Translations under genes and position numbers: made by a program
In this document: piece by piece, positions 13,868-18,641 of the stretch
Numbering within the stretch: the first letter of the stretch is position 1
How the letters are laid out: each line of letters opens with the position of its first letter
The notes under the pieces: model-generated
The model's input: the letters and a program-made list of their open reading frames with translations, nothing else
Database searches by the model: none
What the model was told of the DNA's origin: nothing
NCBI GenBank assembly: GCA_016295615.1
Contig: JAEDKW010000014.1
Location: forward strand, 1-18,641
DNA: 18,641 nt
Origin: Oscillospiraceae bacterium
GTDB lineage: Bacteria > Bacillota > Clostridia > Oscillospirales > Oscillospiraceae
Direction: 5' to 3'

Positions 13868-14140
13868 TCACTCCCCACAGTCCTGTTCGCGGCGCAGCGC
13901 TTCATAAACCACGCCGCCTTCGGTATTCTCCGCCTTTGCCTTGTTGTAGTAAAACGCGGCGCTCGCGCCGTAGGCGCCCCATGCCGCCGTCACCATCGTC
14001 GCGATCCACGGCAGCGACCCGGCAAAATTTGCCGTGACCGCCAGCCGCGCCAGCGAAAAGCCCTCCACGGTCGTGTAGACCACGATCAGGCTCTCGAGCA
14101 GAAGCAGCCGCTTGGAAAACGCCATTTTCGTCCGCTTCAC
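13868..14140 (-). CDS. Small phage-type membrane protein of unknown function
   Basis: This protein of 90 residues has two predicted membrane segments, at about 11-34 (RLLLLESLIVVYTTVEG) and 42-66 (SLPWIATMVTAAWGAYGASAAFYY). A charged tail with NKAKAENTEGG and YEALRREQDCGE follows. The start is GTG at 14140, with AGGAGG 6 bp upstream. It overlaps the upstream stop by 4 bp (GTGA), while the ATG five codons later is badly spaced. The type occurs beside holins in clostridial prophages. It may be a holin, an antiholin or a tail-linked membrane protein; the sequence does not decide. Confidence 0.65.
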   Translation of the reverse strand: MKRTKMAFSKRLLLLESLIVVYTTVEGFSLARLAVTANFAGSLPWIATMVTAAWGAYGASAAFYYNKAKAENTEGGVVYEALRREQDCGE

Positions 14141-14433
14141 AGCTGTCCTCCTGCCGCCAGCAGGGAAACCGCCGCGCCGAGAAGCGCATACAGCACGCGG
14201 TCTATGAGCGTATCCCAGCGTTTTCCCGGCTTTTCCGTGATCGTCTTGACATCCGCCTTGATCTCCTTGACGTCCGCCTCCACCGACTGCTCGCGCGCGG
14301 CGAGCACCTGCACCGCCGCCACCAGCTTTTCAAGATCGTTCTGCTTCTGCTCAAGCTTTTCGATGCGCCGCGTGTTGGATCTTGCGCGGCTTTCCGTCTC
14401 CGCCAGCTTGACGGACATTTCCTGCTCCGTCAT
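14137..14433 (-). CDS. XhlA-like coiled-coil membrane protein
   Basis: This protein of 98 residues has a long charged helix (about 5-68, with heptad-like IEKLEQKQNDLEKLVAAVQ and VEADVKEIKADVKTI). A conserved-looking KPGKRWDTLIDR joint and a C-terminal membrane helix (about 78-95) follow. This layout is that of XhlA-type proteins, which act with a holin in PBSX-like lysis cassettes. The ATG at 14433 overlaps the XkdU stop by 4 bp (ATGA), which fixes the start better than the longer frame does. No cytolytic role should be read into the name. Confidence 0.75.
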   Translation of the reverse strand: MTEQEMSVKLAETESRARSNTRRIEKLEQKQNDLEKLVAAVQVLAAREQSVEADVKEIKADVKTITEKPGKRWDTLIDRVLYALLGAAVSLLAAGGQL

Positions 14434-15005
14434 ACCGGCACCGCCTTCTGAAAGCTCTCCCATGTGTGCTGCGCATCTTCCACGCTTTGCCAGGTGAAGC
14501 CCTGCTGCTCGCACTCGCGCCAGGTGAGGTAGCGGAAATAAAACTCCGTGAGCAGGTGGCAGGGCATGATGTCAAGGACGATCCGTTCGATCCTGTCAAA
14601 TCCGTCCGGTACGCCTGCCGTGTCGGGAAACCGCACTCTGACCACGCCGTACTGCTCCGTCTCCTCCGCGACGGCATGAACGCCGCAGCCGCCGATGGCG
14701 GCATTGATCGCTTCCAGGGTAAAGCCGTCCGTGCTGATGCGCATCAGCGCCGCGATCGCCTCGCGCCGCAGCGCGGTGGTGGGTGACGCGCCGATGCGTG
14801 AAAAGAGCTTCTCGCGGCGCGTAAGACCTTCGCCCTCGGCAAGCGGCAAAATTCCTTCACGCTCGGCGTGCTCGAGTGCGCCCGCCGCCTCGTCAAGCGC
14901 CTGTCCCGCGGCGTACAGCTCGCTGCCGCTCATCGTTCCGCGGTCCAGGGCATAAAGGTGCAGCGGCTCCAAAAGCGAGCATAAATATCCGTAGTATTCG
15001 CTCAT
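14430..15005 (-). CDS. XkdU-like baseplate/tail protein (Mu gp48/YmfQ family)
   Basis: This 191-residue protein resembles the YmfQ/XkdU family, which joins the baseplate to tail fibres in Mu- and PBSX-type contractile tails. The start SEYYGYLCSLLEPLHLYA, the helical centre with LFSRIGASPTTALRREAIAALM, and the C-terminal VLDIMPCHLLTEFYFRYLTWRECE followed by TWESFQ are typical. Its place directly after the baseplate J gene is the standard order. The ATG at 15005 overlaps the previous stop by 4 bp (ATGA), and the downstream gene is joined the same way. The fibre gene that usually follows is absent. Confidence 0.88.
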   Translation of the reverse strand: MSEYYGYLCSLLEPLHLYALDRGTMSGSELYAAGQALDEAAGALEHAEREGILPLAEGEGLTRREKLFSRIGASPTTALRREAIAALMRISTDGFTLEAINAAIGGCGVHAVAEETEQYGVVRVRFPDTAGVPDGFDRIERIVLDIMPCHLLTEFYFRYLTWRECEQQGFTWQSVEDAQHTWESFQKAVPV

Positions 15006-16069
15006 GCTTCCTCTGCTCCGATCTCCGTAAGCGTCACCGTTCCCAGTACGGGGAGCTGCGTCGCGCTTACGGTAAGATCCTCCGCCGGTGTGAGCAGGTG
15101 GCAGTTTTCCACGCCCTCCGCGCCGTAGAGGAGCGAAGCAAGCTTCGCGCTGTGGATATCGCCTCCCAGGCGCTCGCCGGTGAAGTAATCGTTCAGCACC
15201 TCCCGCACCGAATTGCAGACCTCGTCAAAGGTATACGGCGCCGCCGCGCTCAGCTCCGCCGCAATGTCGACCGTCACCGGCGCGGGGGCGAGCACCTCCA
15301 CGTCCACTGCGATCTCGCGCTTTTTGTCCAGTGCCGCGGCGATCTCGTCCAGCAGCGCGCCGGCCGGCGTGCCGCTGTGCGTTGCGACATACACATCCAC
15401 CGTGCCGATGCCGCGCGCACGCCCCACCGCCCTGGCCGCCGCCACCGTCGGGAAGCTCAGCGCCTCCTGCTCGTAAAAGGCGGCGTTCGCGCCGTTGGGC
15501 AGGCGCTTGTAGCTGTCCATGATGCGCCTGCGCAGGCTCTCATCGCTCTCCGTATCGCTGCCGCCGGTAAACGGCTGCTCGTTCGTGCACTGTGCAATGC
15601 CGGTGGGCAGGATCGACATCAGCCTGATCCTGCCGGCAATCACATTGCCGCTCACGCCGGTCTCCACCGCCTGCGCCGGCACGTCGACCGCGCTCTCGCC
15701 GGCAAGCATCGTCGAGTCCTCGGTTGTTTCAAAACGCACGCCCTCCGCGGTCATTGCCACCGTCCCCTTTTCGATCACGCAGTCCGACAGCACCGCACCC
15801 GGCGCGGTAAAGCGGAGCGTTCCCGTCGCCCTCGTCGCCGGTGAGCGCGTCATGCCGCGCGTCTGGGCGTGATAGTCCAGATACTCGCCCTGTGCGGTCT
15901 GGGGAAAGCTCTGGTCGAGCACCCAGTCCGCCTGTGCCAGCAGCGACTGCACCTGCGCAGAAAGCGCGTAGAGCCGCACCATCGCGTCGCAGCCGTCGCT
16001 CGGAACAAAGCCTGCCTCCTGCGCGAAGGTATCGCGCATCTGCTCATAAATCGTTGCCAATTCTTTCAA
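15002..16069 (-). CDS. Baseplate J-like protein (XkdT/gpJ family)
   Basis: This 355-residue baseplate wedge protein is large and well recognisable. The N-terminal part has TIYEQMRDTFAQ, DAMVRLYALSAQVQSLLAQADWVLDQSFPQTAQGEYLDYHAQTRG and the beta-rich ATGTLRF. The middle contains VPAQAVETGVSGNVIAG and GGSDTESDESLRRRIMDSYK, hallmarks of baseplate J. The C-terminal part ends in short beta strands (LPVLGTVTLTEI). The start is TTG at 16069, overlapping the stop of the gp25-like gene (TTGA); an ATG eleven codons in is the alternative. It should connect gp25 and XkdU at the tail tip. Confidence 0.93.
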   Translation of the reverse strand: MKELATIYEQMRDTFAQEAGFVPSDGCDAMVRLYALSAQVQSLLAQADWVLDQSFPQTAQGEYLDYHAQTRGMTRSPATRATGTLRFTAPGAVLSDCVIEKGTVAMTAEGVRFETTEDSTMLAGESAVDVPAQAVETGVSGNVIAGRIRLMSILPTGIAQCTNEQPFTGGSDTESDESLRRRIMDSYKRLPNGANAAFYEQEALSFPTVAAARAVGRARGIGTVDVYVATHSGTPAGALLDEIAAALDKKREIAVDVEVLAPAPVTVDIAAELSAAAPYTFDEVCNSVREVLNDYFTGERLGGDIHSAKLASLLYGAEGVENCHLLTPAEDLTVSATQLPVLGTVTLTEIGAEEA

Positions 16070-16428
16070 AAGAAGTCCGCTCCTCCCATCGATACCGTCA
16101 GCGCGAGGTCCTCACCCTCATAGCGCAGCGCCACCGTCACATCCATCAGCTCGCCGCGCTGCTCGAGGGAGACCTCCGTCACCGTCAGCGCCGTCTCGCC
16201 GCGCAGCGCCTCCGCCACATATTTTTTTGCCGCCGCGGCGCGGTTTTTCGGTTTTTCCCGTCCCAAGCGGTACAGCCCGCTGCCCACCTCCGGCAGCGGC
16301 GCAAAGCCGCCGCGCCGTGCGCTGAGCTGAAACAGCACGCGCTGCAAAAGCTCCTCTTTTCCGCTCACGCGCACAAAACCGCCCGTGCCGTCCGGCACAT
16401 AATCCCGATTCTTGATCAAAAGCTCCAT
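16066..16428 (-). CDS. Baseplate wedge protein, gp25/XkdS-like
   Basis: This 120-residue protein has the small GPW/gp25-like fold. Recognisable parts are ELLQRVLFQLSARRGGFAPLPEVGSGLYRL, with the Arg-Gly-Gly-Phe and Pro-Xaa-Xaa-Gly-Ser-Gly stretch of the family, and KKYVAEALRGE. A short beta-rich end (VTVALRYEGEDLALTV) follows. In contractile tails it starts wedge assembly and sheath attachment. The ATG at 16428 has GGGGGAG close upstream and lies 11 bp after the previous gene. Translation is coupled to the baseplate J gene by overlap. Confidence 0.85.
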   Translation of the reverse strand: MELLIKNRDYVPDGTGGFVRVSGKEELLQRVLFQLSARRGGFAPLPEVGSGLYRLGREKPKNRAAAAKKYVAEALRGETALTVTEVSLEQRGELMDVTVALRYEGEDLALTVSMGGADFF

Positions 16429-16439
16429 TTCGTCTCCCC

Positions 16440-16817
16440 CTACATCAGCAGCGGAATATACGGCATCCCGTTGATGAACAGCTCGCCGTTGATGTCCACG
16501 CGCCCGTCGTTGTGCAGCAGGATCTCGGCGCCGCCCTTTGCCGGAGCGATGCGGATCTCACCCGCCGGAAGCGCTTCATCTTCCTGCACCGCGCCGACGA
16601 TGAACGGCTCCTCTGCGAAGGTGCCGCCCTTGATGACAAGCACCTTCTCGCCGCTGATCGGGCGCCAGAAAAAGCCGCCCGGCGCGGCAATGCGCACGTC
16701 GCGGTCCTCGCCGCTGGAAAAGACCGCCACCTCGCCGCTGTCGATCGTGACCGCGCCGGTCTCCGCCGAGGCAGTGTTCTGCTTTTCATGCTGCGTCAGT
16801 TTTCTCGATAGCCACAC
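16440..16817 (-). CDS. Short gpV-like baseplate spike/assembly protein
   Basis: This protein of 125 residues appears to be mostly beta. It contains GEVAVFSSGEDRDVRIAAPGGFFWRPISGEKVLVIKGG, an OB-fold-like stretch, and ends in GEIRIAPAKGGAEILLHNDGRVDINGELFINGMPY, which resembles the beta-helix tip of phage spike proteins. This fits a compact gpV-type spike, although the PBSX gene at this place (xkdR) belongs to another small family, so assignment is moderate. The start is GTG at 16817, with AGGGAG upstream; the stop of the previous gene lies in the spacer. The stop is TAG. Confidence 0.65.
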   Translation of the reverse strand: MWLSRKLTQHEKQNTASAETGAVTIDSGEVAVFSSGEDRDVRIAAPGGFFWRPISGEKVLVIKGGTFAEEPFIVGAVQEDEALPAGEIRIAPAKGGAEILLHNDGRVDINGELFINGMPYIPLLM

Positions 16818-16824
16818 GTTTTCT

Positions 16825-17763
16825 TCACTCCCTCTGCATCGTCACTTCCGTCGTTCTGCCGTTTTCGTCCATCTCGCGCACGACCTCCGTCACGCGGAAC
16901 ACGCCCGTCACGCCGAGCTTGCCGCCATTGATGGTCACCGTGCCGCCGCTTTGCGCGTCAAAGTCGCCGCTGACCGTCACGCGCATGGTCTCCGCATCCT
17001 CCGCGGAGCGTTCGATCTGATACTCCCCCGTGTATCGCATCGCCTGCTGACCGCTGTGCGCGGGCACATAGAAAATGCGGCGGCACATTCCTCCGCGCGG
17101 ATAGAGGTTCGCGTTGCGCACGATCTGCCGCGCTCTGGTTTTCTTGTCGACGACCAGCGCCTCGGAGATCACGCCGTAGCGCCTGTCCCGATAGCACAGC
17201 GCCGTTACCGGCACCGTATCATCGATCGTCACGCCGGGAATCCTGTTTTCCTTCGTCAGCGTCAGCGTACCGTCCCTGTCGAAGTGGGGCAGGAAGCCGC
17301 CGCAGCAGTGTGTGAAGTCGCGCAGCGCCTTCCACTGGCTCGAGCCGCTCGCGACCTTGTACGGCGCGCTCGCGCAGAGCTCGTCGTACGCCCTGCACAC
17401 AATGCCGTAGGGCAGCACATGGTTTTTGAGGATCTCCGCCATCGCCGCGCGCTGATAGGTCACCGCCTCCGCCTCGTTGTCCAGCAGCAGCGCCGCCATG
17501 CCGCGTCCTGTGATCTCCAGCTCCGTTCCCTTTTCATCGCAGGTCATCTGATACTCGTCGATCACGCCGAAAAACTCGGTTTTGCCGTCCTCCTTCGCCG
17601 TAAAGCGCACGGCGCGGCGCAGCACGTCCGCCATCGCCTGCTCGTACGGACAGCTGACGGAAAAGCTGTCGCACGGCTCTGCGCCCGTATAGGAAAAGCG
17701 CCACGCAAACAGCGTCGGCAGCTGATAGATTTCGCCCTCGCAGGTCGTCACAAAGCCTGTCAC
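16825..17763 (-). CDS. XkdQ-like tail hub protein (gpD/gp27 type)
   Basis: This 312-residue protein corresponds to the XkdQ/YqbQ baseplate hub that forms the ring above the spike. It opens with TGFVTTCEGEIYQLPTLFAWRFSY, a beta-rich start seen in XkdQ proteins. It continues with FFGVIDEYQMTCDEKGTELEITGRGMAALLLDNEAEAV and YKVASGSSQWKALRDFTHCCGGFLPHFDRDGTLTL, the typical hub core. The start is GTG at 17763 because it overlaps the LysM gene stop by 4 bp (GTGA) and AGGTGG lies in front. The longer open frame reaching 18075 overlaps the LysM gene and is rejected. Confidence 0.85.
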   Translation of the reverse strand: MTGFVTTCEGEIYQLPTLFAWRFSYTGAEPCDSFSVSCPYEQAMADVLRRAVRFTAKEDGKTEFFGVIDEYQMTCDEKGTELEITGRGMAALLLDNEAEAVTYQRAAMAEILKNHVLPYGIVCRAYDELCASAPYKVASGSSQWKALRDFTHCCGGFLPHFDRDGTLTLTKENRIPGVTIDDTVPVTALCYRDRRYGVISEALVVDKKTRARQIVRNANLYPRGGMCRRIFYVPAHSGQQAMRYTGEYQIERSAEDAETMRVTVSGDFDAQSGGTVTINGGKLGVTGVFRVTEVVREMDENGRTTEVTMQRE

Positions 17764-18326
17764 GGGATCACCACCTGCTGTCCGGTCACGATGTAGTTCG
17801 GGTTTTTGATCTGCGGATTCGCCCTCAGCAGCGCCGTGAGCGTCACGCCGAAACGATCCGCAATGCCCCAGAGCGTATCGCCGCGCACAACGCTGTATGC
17901 GCTCTTTGCCGGACTTTTCGCACCGTCCGCCGCCGCGGCGCTGCCGTTCGACACGCGGATGAGCGCGGTGTCGAGCGGACTGGTCTCCCAGAACGCAAAG
18001 CGGTAGCGCACATAGTCCTCCAGCGGCTGCTGCGTCAGCTCCAGCGACACGAAGTACGCCTCCGCCGTCTGCCACACCGGATGGACCAGGATCCCGGCGC
18101 CGCCCTGGTAAAAGACGCAGGCGAGCTTCTTGAACTCGGCGTAGGCGTCCTTCCCCACGAACTCGCCCTCGCCGCGCATCACGCGGTAGGTCAGCCCCAG
18201 ATCCTGCATGCCGTAGCGTCCGAACGGCACTTTTTTCACCGCCACCCTGCGCTCAAAGGTGATCGTGTACGTCTCCGGATTGTGCGGCCAGACATAATCT
18301 TTGTATTGCATCGGTGCAAGCTTCAC
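17760..18326 (-). CDS. XkdP-like LysM tail protein
   Basis: This 188-residue protein has an N-terminal domain (about 5-125) typical of XkdP and ends in a LysM domain (143-188, YSVVRGDTLWGIADRFGVTLTALLRANP then IVTGQQVVIP). LysM binds peptidoglycan. In contractile tails such proteins sit between tail tube and hub, and may pin the tube to the baseplate or touch the wall. The start is GTG at 18326, with AAAGGAGG 8 bp upstream; an ATG five codons later is too far from it. It lies 15 bp after the stop of the truncated upstream gene. Confidence 0.92.
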   Translation of the reverse strand: MKLAPMQYKDYVWPHNPETYTITFERRVAVKKVPFGRYGMQDLGLTYRVMRGEGEFVGKDAYAEFKKLACVFYQGGAGILVHPVWQTAEAYFVSLELTQQPLEDYVRYRFAFWETSPLDTALIRVSNGSAAAADGAKSPAKSAYSVVRGDTLWGIADRFGVTLTALLRANPQIKNPNYIVTGQQVVIP

Positions 18327-18341
18327 CGCATCTGCCTCCTT

Positions 18342-18641
18342 TTAATAAAGTAAGAAGCCGCCGTCGTAGCGCCGCGCATCGCGCTCCAGACCGCGCGAGA
18401 GCGCCTGTGCGTCCTGCACCTCGCGCACGACCTCGCGCACGGCAGCGCCGCCTGTCTCCCAGGCGGCGGCAAGTCCCGAAATGTCGCCGACCTGCAGCGC
18501 GCGCGCAAGCCACGCCGCGCCGCTTCCTTCCGCAAACGGCGCAGGCGTCTTCGCCTGCTCCTCCTGTACGCGCCAAAGCGGAGGCGCTCCGGTGTCTCCG
18601 CCTGCTCCGCCGAGCAGCTTCTCCGCCAGCCGCCTGCGGTA
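18342..18641 (-). CDS. C-terminal end of a probable tail tape measure protein (cut by the window edge)
   Basis: An open minus-strand frame enters at the right edge and stops at TAA 18342-18344, giving 99 residues with no start in view. The piece is rich in Ala, Arg and Glu and looks helical (YRRRLAEKLLGG, WLARALQVG, VREVVREVQDAQALSRGLERDARRYD), ending GGFLLY. The gene before xkdP in PBSX is xkdO, the tape measure, so this is its likely identity, inferred from position. The competing frames at 18253-18576 and 18323-18535 overlap the LysM gene and lack support. Confidence 0.6.
   Translation of the reverse strand, partial: YRRRLAEKLLGGAGGDTGAPPLWRVQEEQAKTPAPFAEGSGAAWLARALQVGDISGLAAAWETGGAAVREVVREVQDAQALSRGLERDARRYDGGFLLY

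Noticed and set aside
15841..17796. Plus-strand frame of 651 codons opposite the baseplate genes
   Set aside because: Runs against six tail genes joined by start/stop overlaps; Arg/Ala-rich shadow without motifs.
17764..18075. Longer N-terminus for the XkdQ-like protein
   Set aside because: The extra 104 residues lie in the LysM gene in another frame and do not look like protein; GTG at 17763 has a ribosome site and coupled overlap.

Overview
The window looks like a chromosomal segment of a GC-rich anaerobic Firmicute in the Clostridia. An Oscillospiraceae-like butyrate producer (Oscillibacter/Flavonifractor type) fits best. This rests on the oxygen-sensitive glutamate fermentation enzymes, the strong AGGAGG ribosome sites and a PBSX-type tail module; the genus is inference.

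Right to left on the minus strand, 11793 to 2414 is one gene series: gctA-gctB-gcdA-hgdC-hgdA-hgdB-gcdD-gcdC-gcdB. It encodes the route from 2-hydroxyglutarate to crotonyl-CoA. Glutaconate CoA-transferase (GctAB) activates the acid. The ATP-driven activator HgdC starts the radical dehydratase HgdAB, which makes glutaconyl-CoA. The biotin-dependent, membrane-bound decarboxylase GcdABCD removes CO2 and pumps Na+. A promoter precedes gctA (TTGATT-17-TATAAT), a second probable one precedes gcdD (TTGAAC-18-TATACT), and a perfect 15-bp terminator follows gcdB. Glutamate dehydrogenase, 2-hydroxyglutarate dehydrogenase and Bcd/Etf are not in the window.

Positions 10-2293 hold, also on the minus strand, an aspartate-aminotransferase-like enzyme with its own promoter and an EamA/DMT transporter, probably co-transcribed.

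A 359-bp AT-rich gap (11794-12152) separates gctA from a divergent MscS-type mechanosensitive channel (12153-12968). A perfect 22-bp hairpin at 12982-13030 serves as terminator for the channel and for the phage-type genes converging from the right.

From 13034 to the right edge, all on the minus strand, lies a contractile-tail and lysis module in PBSX order. It contains the C-terminus of a probable tape measure protein, then XkdP (LysM), XkdQ hub, a gpV-like spike protein, gp25/XkdS, baseplate J/XkdT, XkdU, an XhlA-like protein, two small membrane proteins and an M15 endolysin. Several genes are linked by 4-bp start/stop overlaps. No tail-fibre gene lies between XkdU and the lysis genes, and no integrase or capsid gene is visible, so prophage and tailocin-like remnant cannot be told apart here.

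The most unusual points are a roughly 50-residue Ala/Lys-rich insertion in GctA, the linkage of gcdDCB to the hgd operon with its own promoter, hairpins inside the operon, and the fibre-less tail module. I saw no rRNA, tRNA, CRISPR array or insertion sequence.
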